From the NCBI RefSeq assembly GCF_004342115.1, contig NZ_SMAC01000002.1, positions 62,001 through 126,000 of the forward strand: 64,000 bases of DNA. Direction: 5' to 3'. This DNA is from Mannheimia haemolytica. GTDB taxonomy: Bacteria > Pseudomonadota > Gammaproteobacteria > Enterobacterales > Pasteurellaceae. Positions 8,702-17,785 of this stretch are shown here, piece after piece. The notes under the pieces are model-generated. The model had not been told where the DNA came from. It saw only the letters and a program-made list of their open reading frames with translations, and did not search any database. Every line of letters starts with the position of its first letter. The stretch's first letter is position 1. Both the position numbers and the translations under genes were made by a program.

Positions 8702-9457
8702 TTAATTTACAGGATAAAACCCTGCTGCTTCAAATTTCGCTTTTGCTTTCGGAGTTTTGAGGAAATCTAAAAATGTGGCGGCAGAGGCTTTTTCACTTAC
8801 TGCCGCAGCAGGGTAAACAATTTCGCCGTAGCTTTCCGGTGGGAAAACGGAAACCACTTTGACTTTATTCGACACTTTGGCGTCGGTGGAATAGACAATC
8901 CCAAGCGGGGATTCGCCTCGCTCGACAAAAGAAAGGGCATCTCGTACATTTTTTGCCCTCGCTAAACGAGGTTCAACACTTCCCCATAATTGGTAATGGC
9001 TAAGAGCTTTTTTGGCATATTTGCCGGCAGGAACGTGGTTTGGGTCTCCCACCGATAAATAGCTGTTTGCTAATTCTTTGGCAAAATCGACCGCTTGTAT
9101 CGCTTTTGGCTCGATGTTGCTCTCGGTTGGTGCAATTAATACTAACTCGTTTCTGACTAAATTGCGGCGATATTTAACCTTCTCAGGTTGTTTTTCGGCA
9201 ACATAATCCATCCACTTTTGGTCGGCGGAAATAAAAATATCTGCCGGTGCATCTTGCTCAATCTGCTTTGCTAATACCGATGATGAAGCGAAGGAGAACG
9301 TGATTTTATCCTGTGGATAGGCTTTTTCAAAATCCTGCTGAATATCTTGTAACACATTTGTCATTGAAGCGGCAGCAAACACGGTAATCTCTTGTGAAAA
9401 GGCTGTGCCTGATAACGTTAATGCCATTGTAATTGCTAGTTTTTTTAATGCTTTCAT
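8702..9457 (-). CDS. modA: Molybdate ABC transporter, periplasmic binding protein
   Basis: A 251-residue binding protein with a signal peptide (KKLAITMALTLSGTAFS, cleavage near residue 21) and the family opening ITVFAAASMTNVLQDI, which supplies oxyanion contacts. ADIFISADQKWMDY and the LGIVYSTDA segment are also typical of ModA. The ATG at 9457 is eight bases from GAGG; another ATG two codons earlier is too close to it. The gene begins 20 bases after the yadH-like permease stop, so it may be read from the upstream ABC-exporter transcript. Confidence 0.95.
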   Translation of the reverse strand: MKALKKLAITMALTLSGTAFSQEITVFAAASMTNVLQDIQQDFEKAYPQDKITFSFASSSVLAKQIEQDAPADIFISADQKWMDYVAEKQPEKVKYRRNLVRNELVLIAPTESNIEPKAIQAVDFAKELANSYLSVGDPNHVPAGKYAKKALSHYQLWGSVEPRLARAKNVRDALSFVERGESPLGIVYSTDAKVSNKVKVVSVFPPESYGEIVYPAAAVSEKASAATFLDFLKTPKAKAKFEAAGFYPVN

Positions 9458-9477
9458 TTTCATAACCTCACAATTAG

Positions 9478-10239
9478 TTAAGAACGCAGCCCAACCCCTC
9501 GTTGAATTAAGGAATAGGCAATAATATACAAGCCGATGCAAAGTGAAGTAAGCACTGCAAAAGTATAACCTAACGGCACATCGCTGATACCGAGAAAGCC
9601 ATATCTTAAGCCGTTAATCATATAAACGATCGGGTTGAATTTAGACACCGTTTGCCAAAATTCAGGCAGTAATGAAATAGAGTAAAATACGCCGCCTAAG
9701 TAAGTTAAGGGAGTAAGCACAAAGGTTGGAATCAGCCCCACATCATCAAAGGAGCGGGCGAACACCGCATTAATTACGCCACCTAACGCAAAGGCAATGA
9801 TTGTCAGCAACAGGGTTAAGACGATAATCGCAACCGAGTAGATTTCAAACGAGACAAACACCATTGCCACGCACATTACTAAGGTTGCGGCTAAACCTGC
9901 ACGCAAAATACTGCCGGTGACATAACCCCAAATAATATTATGGGTAGAGAGTGGCGAAATCAGCATCTCTTCAAAATCTCGGGTAAATTTACTCAAGAAA
10001 AATGAAGAGGCGGTATTCACATAAGAGGCGGTGATGGCGGTCATCATAATTAAGCCGGGTGCAATAAATTGGGTGTAACCCACGCCATTCATTTCCCCGA
10101 TTCGCCCACCAATCAGCGTGCCGAAGATTAAAAAATAGAGCGTGGTAGTAATCACCGGTGGCACTAAAGTTTGTCGCCAAATCCGCAAAATGCGGCGGCA
10201 CTCTTTGTAAGCTAAGGTATAAAATCCGATTAAATTCAT
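9478..10239 (-). CDS. yadH: ABC-2 type exporter permease (YadH-like)
   Basis: A 253-residue inner-membrane protein with six predicted helices. It carries the ABC-2 permease features FIAPGLIMMTAITASY and DFEEMLISPLSTHNIIWGY followed by LTPLTYLGGVFYSISLLP. Sequence and length match E. coli YadH. It starts one base after the ATPase stop, so the two are one operon. The transported substrate of YadGH is unknown. Downstream lies modA with a 20-base gap. Confidence 0.9.
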   Translation of the reverse strand: MNLIGFYTLAYKECRRILRIWRQTLVPPVITTTLYFLIFGTLIGGRIGEMNGVGYTQFIAPGLIMMTAITASYVNTASSFFLSKFTRDFEEMLISPLSTHNIIWGYVTGSILRAGLAATLVMCVAMVFVSFEIYSVAIIVLTLLLTIIAFALGGVINAVFARSFDDVGLIPTFVLTPLTYLGGVFYSISLLPEFWQTVSKFNPIVYMINGLRYGFLGISDVPLGYTFAVLTSLCIGLYIIAYSLIQRGVGLRS

Positions 10240-10240
10240 T

Positions 10241-11149
10241 TTACTGAGCCATATTGATAAATAGTTCTTCCAAGCGGTTTGATTTGTTTCGCATACTTAG
10301 CACCTCAGCCCCTTGGGCGGAAATTTGCGAAAACAGATTGGTTAGCCCTTGCTGGCGTTTTACATTCACTTCAAGGGTGTTTTCATCAAGCCATTTATGC
10401 GGGTAATTTTGAATCACAAGCGGTTGATTTTGCTCAGAATTTTGCAAATCTAACACAAATACCTCACTTTCCAATTTGGCAAGCAAGGCTTTCATTGAGG
10501 TGTTTTCAATTAATTCGCCGTGTTGAATAATGCCGATGTGACGGCATAGGGTTTCCGCCTCTTCTAAATAGTGGGTAGTGAGAATAATAGTTGTGCCTTG
10601 ATTGTTTAGATCCCGCAAGAAATCCCACAATGAGCGGCGGAGTTCAATATCCACCCCTGCGGTAGGTTCATCTAAAATCAGTAGTTTTGGATTGTGCATT
10701 AAGGCTCGGGCAATCATCACCCGACGTTTCATTCCACCAGAAAGCTCACGGGTGAGGTGGGTGCGTTTTTCCCATAGGTCGAGCAATTTCAGCCACTTTT
10801 CGGCACGTACTAAGGCTTCACTGCGAGGAATGCCGTAAAACCCGGCTTGTTGCACTAGCACATCAATCACTTTTTCAAACTGATTGAAATTAAACTCTTG
10901 TGGCACTAAGCCGATTTGATGCTTTAATTCGACTTTTTGGGTGTCTAAATCATAGCCAAACACTTTCACGCTGCCGCTGGTTTTATTTACCAGTGAGCTG
11001 ATAATGCCAATAGTAGTAGATTTACCTGCCCCGTTATGCCCAAGTAGGGCATAGAAATCACCTTGCTCGACCACAAGATTAATGCCTTTAACGGCTTTTA
11101 CACCTGTTGGGTAGGTTTTTACCAAATCAATTAATTCTAATGCTTTCAT
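10241..11149 (-). CDS. yadG: ABC exporter ATP-binding protein (YadG-like)
   Basis: The 302-residue ATPase has Walker A GHNGAGKST (about 37-45), signature LSGGMKRRVMIARALM, Walker B LLILDEPTAGVD and switch His in LTTHYLEEAE. The C-terminal ~75 residues are the extension seen in ABC-2 (DrrA-like) exporters. It matches YadG in length and motif spelling. It begins five bases after the dnaX stop, so apt-dnaX-yadG-yadH may be read together. Confidence 0.9.
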   Translation of the reverse strand: MKALELIDLVKTYPTGVKAVKGINLVVEQGDFYALLGHNGAGKSTTIGIISSLVNKTSGSVKVFGYDLDTQKVELKHQIGLVPQEFNFNQFEKVIDVLVQQAGFYGIPRSEALVRAEKWLKLLDLWEKRTHLTRELSGGMKRRVMIARALMHNPKLLILDEPTAGVDIELRRSLWDFLRDLNNQGTTIILTTHYLEEAETLCRHIGIIQHGELIENTSMKALLAKLESEVFVLDLQNSEQNQPLVIQNYPHKWLDENTLEVNVKRQQGLTNLFSQISAQGAEVLSMRNKSNRLEELFINMAQ

Positions 11150-11154
11150 TTGTT

Positions 11155-13212
11155 TTACTCAGTTTCCGCCACCGCTCGAATGGTCGATTCATCAATTTGT
11201 GCATCAAAAGCGTTGCGAAGTAACATTAATTTTTCATCGTTAAGCAGAGCTGATTTTGCTGCCTCAGTTAATTGTTTGAAAATGGCTCGCCGAATTTCAA
11301 GCGGAGTTTGCTGTTCGCTATTGTCACCAATGGTCAATTCGTATGAATAGCCTTTTTTGGCAAGGGCAGCTTCTAAATTTTTACGTGATTCCGGATTATC
11401 TAAGTGAGCCATATTCGGCTTTAACACCAATGCGAGGTGCTGTTCATTTTGTTCCGCTAAATAGCTATTTAAGGCGATCTGACGGGAAAATCCGCCTAAA
11501 TTGAGTGAGTTGGCGATGTCACACCATTTATCCTGCTGACAAGATAAATGAATGGTTTTTGCCACTAATTCAGGGGTGCGTTCTTGCAAAATCGCTTGTT
11601 TAATATCAGAAGGTTTGGCACTGTCTGCTTGATTTTCTAATTCAGGATTGAGCCACGTCCAGCGATAATCTTCATCTTCCACACTTTTAGGGGCGGATTC
11701 GGTTTTCTTTGAAACTTGCAGTACGGCTTTGTGCTGATTTTCCGCCAAGCTGATAAACCGCTCTTGCAATGAAGCGGTCTGATTTGCCGATTTTTTTGCA
11801 ATAACTTGAGGGGCTTTTAGCTCAGGCTTTTTTTTTTCGGTTTGAGCTAAATTTGCCTGCTGTGCTTGTAGCTTTTTGCGGGCTTCGAGGGCTGCCATTG
11901 CCGGTGAAAGAGTCGCAGGAGCAGACGGCGAAATAGCGGTATCTACTGCCTGTGGCGGTTGAGCAATGCTTTCAACCGCTGTGGTAGTATTGGCAACAGT
12001 AACCGTTTTTTGCTGATTTTGCTCAAAATTTTCTCTTAGCTGGCTAATTTGATTTTGTGGTTTTGCTGTCGTAACCGCTGAAACCGAATGGTTTGGTTGT
12101 GTAACCTTTTCCACTGCAACTGTTGCTATTTTTTCTGCCTGTTTAGGGTGGAAAGCCAACGCACGCAAAATCGCCATTTCAACACCGGCACGTTGCTCCG
12201 GTGCAAAAGGCAACTCTTTTTTACTGTTGAGGATTAATTGATAGAAAAATTGCACGTCTTCGGGCGGAATTTGTTTTGCCAGAAAATGCACTAATGTTTC
12301 TTCGGTTGTAGGTGTTTTCACTAATTGCAACATTGCAATTTTGTGTAACACTTCTGCCACATCGCTTAATAATTGTTGCCAATCAACGCCTTTCGCTGCA
12401 ATTTGCTCGATGATCGCCATTGCTTTTTCACCGTCGGCTTGGGCGGTTGCTTGCACTAATTCTAGTGGTTGATTATCGTCAATCAACCCTAGCATTTGGC
12501 TGACTATCGCAAGCGTAATATTGGCATTACTCATTGCAATGGCTTGATCGGTGAGGCTGAGAGAGTCTCGGATACTACCTTGTGCTGCTTTTGCCAACTT
12601 TTCTAGTGCCAAAGGCTCAAACGGAATGTTCTCTGCATTTAGAATAAATTCAAGATGACGGGCAATTTGCGATTGCTCTAATGCCCGCAGATGAAATTGC
12701 ATACAGCGAGAGAGGATCGTAATCGGCAGTTTTTGCGGATCAGTGGTAGCCAGCAAGAATTTGACATATTCAGGCGGCTCTTCAAGGGTTTTTAGTAAGG
12801 CGTTGAAACTATGACGAGAGAGCATATGCACTTCGTCAATTAAATAAACCTTAAAACGCCCAACGGTGGGTTTGTATTGAACGTTATCAAGTAGCTCACG
12901 GGTGTCTTCCACTTTAGTACGAGAAGCAGCATCAATTTCAATGAGATCGATAAAATGCCCTTCTTCAATCGCTTTACAATTCGCACATTCACCGCAAGGC
13001 TCGGCGGTGATCCCGTTTACACAGTTTAAGCCTTTGGCGAATAAACGGGCAATAGAGGTTTTACCCACACCACGAGTGCCTGAAAACAGGTAAGCGTGGT
13101 GCAGTCTATCTTCTCTTAAGCTGTTTTCAAGAGCAGATAAAACGTGTTGCTGACCAACTACTTCCGAGAAGCGTTGCGGTCTCCATTTACGGGCTAAAAC
13201 TTGATAACTCAT
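11155..13212 (-). CDS. dnaX: DNA polymerase III tau subunit (gamma by slippage)
   Basis: A clamp-loader ATPase of 685 residues. Walker A is GTRGVGKT at 45-52; the zinc-binding cysteines follow (CVNGITAEPCGECANC), then Walker B (YLIDEVHML) and sensor residues. Domain III ends near residue 370. The region 370-540 is a low-complexity linker, followed by the tau-specific domains that contact DnaB and the polymerase core. At codons 459-462 a run of ten A residues lies in the linker, and both alternate frames hit a stop within a few codons, so a gamma-like product of about 463-464 residues is expected. The downstream tau domains are intact. The apt-dnaX order is conserved with E. coli; ybaB and recR are not in this window. 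Confidence 0.97.
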   Translation of the reverse strand: MSYQVLARKWRPQRFSEVVGQQHVLSALENSLREDRLHHAYLFSGTRGVGKTSIARLFAKGLNCVNGITAEPCGECANCKAIEEGHFIDLIEIDAASRTKVEDTRELLDNVQYKPTVGRFKVYLIDEVHMLSRHSFNALLKTLEEPPEYVKFLLATTDPQKLPITILSRCMQFHLRALEQSQIARHLEFILNAENIPFEPLALEKLAKAAQGSIRDSLSLTDQAIAMSNANITLAIVSQMLGLIDDNQPLELVQATAQADGEKAMAIIEQIAAKGVDWQQLLSDVAEVLHKIAMLQLVKTPTTEETLVHFLAKQIPPEDVQFFYQLILNSKKELPFAPEQRAGVEMAILRALAFHPKQAEKIATVAVEKVTQPNHSVSAVTTAKPQNQISQLRENFEQNQQKTVTVANTTTAVESIAQPPQAVDTAISPSAPATLSPAMAALEARKKLQAQQANLAQTEKKKPELKAPQVIAKKSANQTASLQERFISLAENQHKAVLQVSKKTESAPKSVEDEDYRWTWLNPELENQADSAKPSDIKQAILQERTPELVAKTIHLSCQQDKWCDIANSLNLGGFSRQIALNSYLAEQNEQHLALVLKPNMAHLDNPESRKNLEAALAKKGYSYELTIGDNSEQQTPLEIRRAIFKQLTEAAKSALLNDEKLMLLRNAFDAQIDESTIRAVAETE
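11827..11838 (-). other. dnaX: A10 slippage tract in dnaX (gamma/tau switch)
   Basis: On the coding strand GAA AAA AAA AAG covers codons 459-462, giving A10 at 11837-11828. Loss of one A reads Ser-Leu-Ser then TAA. Gain of one A (or a -1 shift) reads Lys-Ala then TGA. Either route yields a truncated product that keeps domains I-III. In E. coli and Thermus the shorter gamma form arises at comparable A-rich sites, by ribosomal or transcriptional slippage respectively. Confidence 0.75.
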
Positions 13213-13238
13213 TGATTTTTCTATTCAATTTGGAAATC

Positions 13239-13296
13239 ACAAGCGGTCATCTTTCCGAAAAATTTTGCAAAATTTTAGCAAAAAGCCACCGCTTGT
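13239..13296. repeat. Inverted pair of DNA uptake signals between dnaX and apt
   Basis: ACAAGCGGT at 13239-13247 and ACCGCTTGT at 13288-13296 face each other across about 40 AT-rich bases containing the usual uptake-signal flanks (TTTTGCAAAA). It is the Apl-type core. Here the pair lies within a likely co-transcribed apt-dnaX unit, so it may act as a weak attenuator. Confidence 0.75.
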
Positions 13297-13302
13297 TCCC
13301 CA

Positions 13303-13842
13303 TTAATGACCTTCAAAGCTGACTAGGCTAAAGGATTTAATCCCTTCTTTTTCCAAACGCTCTTTACCACCTAACTCAGGCAGCCAAATCACAAAGGCAG
13401 CGTGTTCTACGTTACCACCTAAGCGACGAATTAGTTTTGCAGTTGCATCAATAGTACCACCGGTTGCGAGTAAATCGTCGATGACCAATACATTATCATT
13501 AGCACTCACTGCGTCTTTATGAATTTCTAGCGTGTCTTCACCATATTCAAGCGTGTAAGATTGCGAAATCACTTCACGTGGTAATTTTTTCGGTTTACGA
13601 ACCAACACAAAAGGCACGCCTAACGCTAATGCAACAGGGGCACCAAAAATAAACCCGCGAGATTCTGTGCCGACAATTTTAGTAATACCTTTGTCTTTAA
13701 ATTCTGCAACGATGGCATCAATGGTGGCTTGGAATGCAGTTGGCACTTCTAAAAGTGAAGTGATATCACGGAAGATAATCCCTGCTTTCGGATAATCTGG
13801 AATGGATTTGATAGAAGATTTAATTAAATCTAATTGGTTCAT
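13303..13842 (-). CDS. apt: Adenine phosphoribosyltransferase
   Basis: A 179-residue enzyme that converts adenine and PRPP to AMP in the cytosol. The PRPP-binding motif [13 protein letters not shown] lies at about 120-132, with [22 protein letters not shown] and the flexible-loop segment [14 protein letters not shown] before it. Length equals the family norm. It is the first gene of the apt-dnaX unit. Confidence 0.97.
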   Translation of the reverse strand: MNQLDLIKSSIKSIPDYPKAGIIFRDITSLLEVPTAFQATIDAIVAEFKDKGITKIVGTESRGFIFGAPVALALGVPFVLVRKPKKLPREVISQSYTLEYGEDTLEIHKDAVSANDNVLVIDDLLATGGTIDATAKLIRRLGGNVEHAAFVIWLPELGGKERLEKEGIKSFSLVSFEGH

Positions 13843-13969
13843 TGTTTGACCTACGTGTAATAAAAAAATAACTGGAAAACTCTATAGAAAAACAGCAGAA
13901 ATTTCAAGGAGAAATTGATAACCTTACGTTTGATAGTACAGCTTACTTTTCAGTTTCCTTTTCCCTATA

Positions 13970-14920
13970 TTATAGATAAATATCTTCCCTGTTTCGTCTG
14001 GTTTTAAGCAAACGTAAAATCCAAACATACTGCTCGGGGTTTTTCTCCACAAAATATTCAATTACTCGGTTCATTTCTCGGGCGGATTGAATTGGGTCTC
14101 CTGAAAATTCAAGCGGTGGCAAAATTTCCATTTCATATTTTGCTTTTTCCGCATTATAAATCGAGAACATTGGGATCACTTCCGCATTTGCCACTCTTGC
14201 CATTTTATTTAAGCCCGGCAAAGTGGCTTTTTCGGTGGCAAAAAAGTCGGCATACACACTTAGCTCTTCGCCGAAATCTTCATCGGGCAGAAAATAACCG
14301 ACATCACCTTTACGCACATCGGCTAAAAACGCTTTAATCCCATTTTGACGAGTGTGCATTCGCCCACCTAAACGCTCACGGGTAATATTCCACAGCCAGT
14401 CCACCAACGCATTACGGTGTGGATTGTACATTGATGTCATCGGATAACCGAGCGAGAACATCGCCACCCCCGCCATATCAATCGACCAAGTATGTGGCAC
14501 TAACATAATCACGTTTTTACCGCTCTCTTTGGCTTTCACCACATTTTCAAATCCGGTAAATTCACACCGTTTTTGTAAATAAGAGGCCGGGCGGATTGCA
14601 GTTTCGCCAATCGCCAACATGGTTTGTGCTACCGTGATAAACATTTTCTCGACCACTTCTTCACGCTTTTTCTCACTCCAATCGGGAAAACAGTAACGCA
14701 AATTCACTTTAGCACGGTGGTAGCCTTTTTTATTTTTCTGCTTGAGATAGCGATACGCCATCTTACCCACAAAAGCGGATAATTTATCCCTAATTCGCAC
14801 CGGCACATAGGCTAAAATCACTAATCCTAATACACCTAACCATACGCCCCAATATTTCGGGTGTAGAAAAGACCATAGGAATTTGTGCGTATAGCCGTCT
14901 TGGGCGGTAATTCGTGTCAT
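13970..14920 (-). CDS. lpxM: Lipid A myristoyl/late acyltransferase LpxM (MsbB)
   Basis: A 316-residue inner-membrane acyltransferase. After an N-terminal membrane segment (about 25-45) it has the HX4D catalytic motif (HTWSID) and the downstream segment FLPDEDFGEELSVYADFFAT, followed by KATLPGLNKMA, which resembles E. coli LpxM more than LpxL. The C-terminus (EQYVWILRLLKTR) also matches. LpxM adds the last secondary acyl chain to Kdo2-lipid A. The ATG at 14920 has GAGGAA before it; the in-frame ATG at 14935 has none. Between LpxM and LpxL the assignment is by remembered sequence resemblance. Confidence 0.88.
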   Translation of the reverse strand: MTRITAQDGYTHKFLWSFLHPKYWGVWLGVLGLVILAYVPVRIRDKLSAFVGKMAYRYLKQKNKKGYHRAKVNLRYCFPDWSEKKREEVVEKMFITVAQTMLAIGETAIRPASYLQKRCEFTGFENVVKAKESGKNVIMLVPHTWSIDMAGVAMFSLGYPMTSMYNPHRNALVDWLWNITRERLGGRMHTRQNGIKAFLADVRKGDVGYFLPDEDFGEELSVYADFFATEKATLPGLNKMARVANAEVIPMFSIYNAEKAKYEMEILPPLEFSGDPIQSAREMNRVIEYFVEKNPEQYVWILRLLKTRRNREDIYL

Positions 14921-14938
14921 TCTATAATTCCTCATTAT

Positions 14939-15357
14939 TTGTCACTTTCTTTGCTTCGCCAAAGAAAGTAACCAAAGAAAGGCAACCCTACTTCACCGCT
15001 ATCTTCGCTTGATTTGAATTTGCTTAACGAAAAAATTCCAAACTCGCCGCTTCGCTGCTCAAACAAGGAATTTTTCCTACAAATTCAAAGTCGCTCAGGC
15101 GGTTCAGAAGGGAACCCGGCAGAGCATCATTTTGCAAAATTTTTCAAAAAAATCACCGCTTGTATGGTCGGATCGGGTTCCTTTCTGAGTTGCCCGAACG
15201 ACTTGAAATTTTTAGGAAAATAACTCGAGCGAGAGCGAAGCGAACATCAGGGTTATTTTTCGTTAAGAAAATTTCAACCAAGTGAGGATAGCAACAAAGC
15301 AGGGTGTGCTTTCTTTTGGTTACTTTTCTTTGCACAAGCAAAGAAAAGTGACATAAC
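14939..15357. repeat. Giant imperfect palindrome (~420 bp) between rnfE and lpxM
   Basis: The left arm (14939 to about 15125) and the right arm (about 15165 to 15357) are imperfect reverse complements with the same modules in the same order. The outermost module is a GTCACTTTCTTTGC...AAAGAAAGTAACC motif. Next comes a CTTAACGAAAAA block, then a CGCTTCGCT-containing block, and an AAATTCAAAGTCG / AAATTTCAAGTCG block. The innermost module is TCAGAAGGGAACCCG / CAGAAAGGAACCCG. The centre carries an ACCGCTTGT uptake signal at 15157. Two short open frames over the arms encode near-identical peptides (SRSGGSEGNP and SRSGNSERNP), which shows they are repeat shadows, not genes. No transposase or long terminal repeat is seen. 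Confidence 0.8.
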
Positions 15358-15360
15358 ACA

Positions 15361-16044
15361 TCATCTCTTATCAATAATATTCTTCACCGCCAATATCACC
15401 CCAAGCCCAATAAAAGCCCCCGGGGGTAAAATTGCCAGTAGTAAACCTGAATCAATATGCAATACATCAATGCGTAGGGCTTTTGCCCAATCGCCAAGGA
15501 GTAGATCTAAGCCTGAAAACAGCGTGCCGTTGCCAATAATTTCACGCAACGCGCCTAGCACCACAAGGCTAAAAGTCATTCCCAGCCCCATTGAAAAGCC
15601 GTCAAAAGCCGAGAATTTGACCTCATTTTTTGAGGCATAGGCTTCTGCTCGTCCAATCACGATACAGTTGGTTACAATCAGCGGAATAAAAATCCCGAGC
15701 GATTGGTAAACAGGGAAAGCAAAAGCATTCATTAAAAGCTGTACTGCCGTTACCACCGTTGCAATTACCATCACATAAATCGGAATCCGAATATCGTGTG
15801 GAGTGATTTTCCGAAACAGGGAAACCGTGATATTGGTGCAAATTAGCACAAACATTGTTGCCAAGCCTAGTCCAAGTGCATTGGTTACGCTGTTTGAAAC
15901 CGCCAGTAGTGGGCAAAGCCCTAATAATTGCACCAAAGCACCATTATTTTTCCACACACCATCAGCGAAAATCGTTTTCCAAACGCTGGATTGTTTCGGG
16001 GCAACGTCAATATTCGTCACAGGGATTTGTTGTTCTCTTTCCAT
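15361..16044 (-). CDS. rnfE: Rnf electron transport complex subunit E
   Basis: A 227-residue integral membrane protein with six helices, paralogous to RnfA. It has [19 protein letters not shown], the [16 protein letters not shown] segment and [18 protein letters not shown]. The start is the ATG at 16044, with GGGGAG before it; the open frame extends six codons upstream. RnfE and RnfA together hold a membrane iron-sulfur centre in the Rnf complex. It is the last gene of the operon, eight bases after rnfG, and ends at the giant palindrome. Confidence 0.97.
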   Translation of the reverse strand: MEREQQIPVTNIDVAPKQSSVWKTIFADGVWKNNGALVQLLGLCPLLAVSNSVTNALGLGLATMFVLICTNITVSLFRKITPHDIRIPIYVMVIATVVTAVQLLMNAFAFPVYQSLGIFIPLIVTNCIVIGRAEAYASKNEVKFSAFDGFSMGLGMTFSLVVLGALREIIGNGTLFSGLDLLLGDWAKALRIDVLHIDSGLLLAILPPGAFIGLGVILAVKNIIDKR

Positions 16045-16052
16045 TTCTCCCC

Positions 16053-16685
16053 CTATTTGCACGCTTTAAATTGATTAAACATTGTCGGGTTTTGAGCCAG
16101 CTCTGTCACCACCCATTTCGCACTTTGGCGGATATGATTGACCACCGCACGAGGTGTAATAGTTGCACCGGTAAATTGGTCGAACTTGCCGCCATCTTTT
16201 TTTACATTCCAATCCGCTTCGTTTTCTAAACTAAAAAGTTGATTGGTAAAAGATAAGATCCAATCCGACACTCGGGTCTCAATTTTATCTCCCAGCCCCG
16301 GAGTTTCTTTATGCTCAAGGGTGCGAACGCCTAAAATGTTGCCGTTCGGCTCAATCCCCATCAATAGCACAATATCGCCGGAATAGCCGTCCGGAGCCGT
16401 TCCTTGAACTAGGTAAGCGGTCAGATTTTCCGATTTTTTTGCAACATAAATACGGTTCAAATAAGGGGCATTTTCGAGCTGAACCAGTTTGCAAGTCGCC
16501 AACACATCATTATCAAAATGGCTTTTCGGCACAACCTCTTCCAATAATTTGCGTTGTTGCATTGCGGTTACATCATCAATCTTGCCTTTGGTAAGCAGGT
16601 ACACACCGGTTGAAACAGCGGTGCAAAGCAAGGCAATAAAGCCTAAAATTAAGGCGTAATTTAAGGTAATTTTTGAGGTGTTCAT
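16053..16685 (-). CDS. rnfG: Rnf electron transport complex subunit G (FMN-binding)
   Basis: The 210-residue protein has one N-terminal membrane anchor (about 10-32) and a periplasmic FMN-binding domain. The flavin attachment motif appears as [12 protein letters not shown] near residue 172, where the second Thr of GATIT carries covalent FMN in the family. [12 protein letters not shown] and [11 protein letters not shown] are further family signatures. It shares one base with the rnfD stop and lies eight bases before rnfE. Confidence 0.97.
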   Translation of the reverse strand: MNTSKITLNYALILGFIALLCTAVSTGVYLLTKGKIDDVTAMQQRKLLEEVVPKSHFDNDVLATCKLVQLENAPYLNRIYVAKKSENLTAYLVQGTAPDGYSGDIVLLMGIEPNGNILGVRTLEHKETPGLGDKIETRVSDWILSFTNQLFSLENEADWNVKKDGGKFDQFTGATITPRAVVNHIRQSAKWVVTELAQNPTMFNQFKACK

Positions 16686-17740
16686 TATCTGTTATCCAAT
16701 TTTGTGCCGTATAATCTCGGCTGCGTATAATGGTCGATTAACGGTACGCAAATGTTTGCCAATAACACTGAAAATGCAATCGCATCAGGGTAATTTCCGT
16801 AGTAGCGGATTAGATAAACCAATAATCCCACCAAGCCACCGAAAATCAGTTTTCCTCTTGGGGTAATGGAGGCTGTTACCGGGTCGGTCGCAATAAAAAA
16901 TGCCCCGAACATCATCGCACCGCTAAAGAAATGGCTCACAAAATGCAAGTGCGATTGTTGGCTAAACAGCTCGGTGAATCCACTAAAAAAGGCAAAAGTT
17001 GCCAACATTGCTACCGGAATTTGCCAATGGATAATCCGTTTATAAATCAACACCAAACCGCCGAATAAGAACGCAAGGTTCAGTTGTAGCCAACCGGTCG
17101 CAAACAGCCCGTTGAAAATCGGCGTATTCATTACCGCGTCAAAACCTGATTTTGCAAGGCTGCTTTTCATACTATCAAGCGGGGTAGCTTGTGCAATGCC
17201 ATCAACACTATTAACTAGCTGATGAATACTAAAACCATCGCTAGTTACCCCGTAAAAAATCAACGAAATCGCATCACGAAATGTCGGTGGTTCACTTAAT
17301 AACTCAATCGGCACTATCCACGCCGTCATTTGCACCGGGAAAGAAACCAACAACAACGCATAGCCAACCATTGCCGGGTTAAATAGATTCTGCCCCAAGC
17401 CACCATAACTGTGTTTTGCCAATAATAACGCCACAATCACGCCAATCAACACAAGCCAATAAGGAGCATAAGGCGGAATCGACATCGCCAAAATCAAGGC
17501 GGTTAAAATACCTGATAAGTCAGCCAAATAGAAAGCGGTTGTTTTTTTGCGTAATTTTGCAATCCCGATTTCAATCACAATCGCAAGGCTAACGGCAAGC
17601 AACGTTTGAATCAGCACACCATAGCCGAAATAATAAAGCTGAACCCCAAAAGCAGGTAAGATCATCGCAATCACCCACAGCATAAAATTCGCAGTGAGAT
17701 TGCTCGAATGAGTGTGGGGGGAACTGACCATTTTAAACAT
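16685..17740 (-). CDS. rnfD: Rnf electron transport complex subunit D
   Basis: A 351-residue membrane subunit, homologous to NqrB, with nine or ten helices. The FMN-carrying Thr lies in the ATPLDSMK segment near residue 190. [19 protein letters not shown] and [22 protein letters not shown] are family signatures. The gene directly overlaps rnfG but is separated from rnfC by the inserted TRIC-family gene, unlike the contiguous order in Haemophilus and E. coli. Confidence 0.97.
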   Translation of the reverse strand: MFKMVSSPHTHSSNLTANFMLWVIAMILPAFGVQLYYFGYGVLIQTLLAVSLAIVIEIGIAKLRKKTTAFYLADLSGILTALILAMSIPPYAPYWLVLIGVIVALLLAKHSYGGLGQNLFNPAMVGYALLLVSFPVQMTAWIVPIELLSEPPTFRDAISLIFYGVTSDGFSIHQLVNSVDGIAQATPLDSMKSSLAKSGFDAVMNTPIFNGLFATGWLQLNLAFLFGGLVLIYKRIIHWQIPVAMLATFAFFSGFTELFSQQSHLHFVSHFFSGAMMFGAFFIATDPVTASITPRGKLIFGGLVGLLVYLIRYYGNYPDAIAFSVLLANICVPLIDHYTQPRLYGTKLDNR

Positions 17741-17785
17741 CTATAAAACCTTTTTAGTAAAAAATTGCAAAAAAATGACCGCTTA

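Noticed and set aside
15014-15374. Two opposite-strand open frames of ~70 codons between rnfE and lpxM
   Set aside because: They are mirror images of each other (SRSGGSEGNP / SRSGNSERNP) created by the two arms of the giant palindrome.
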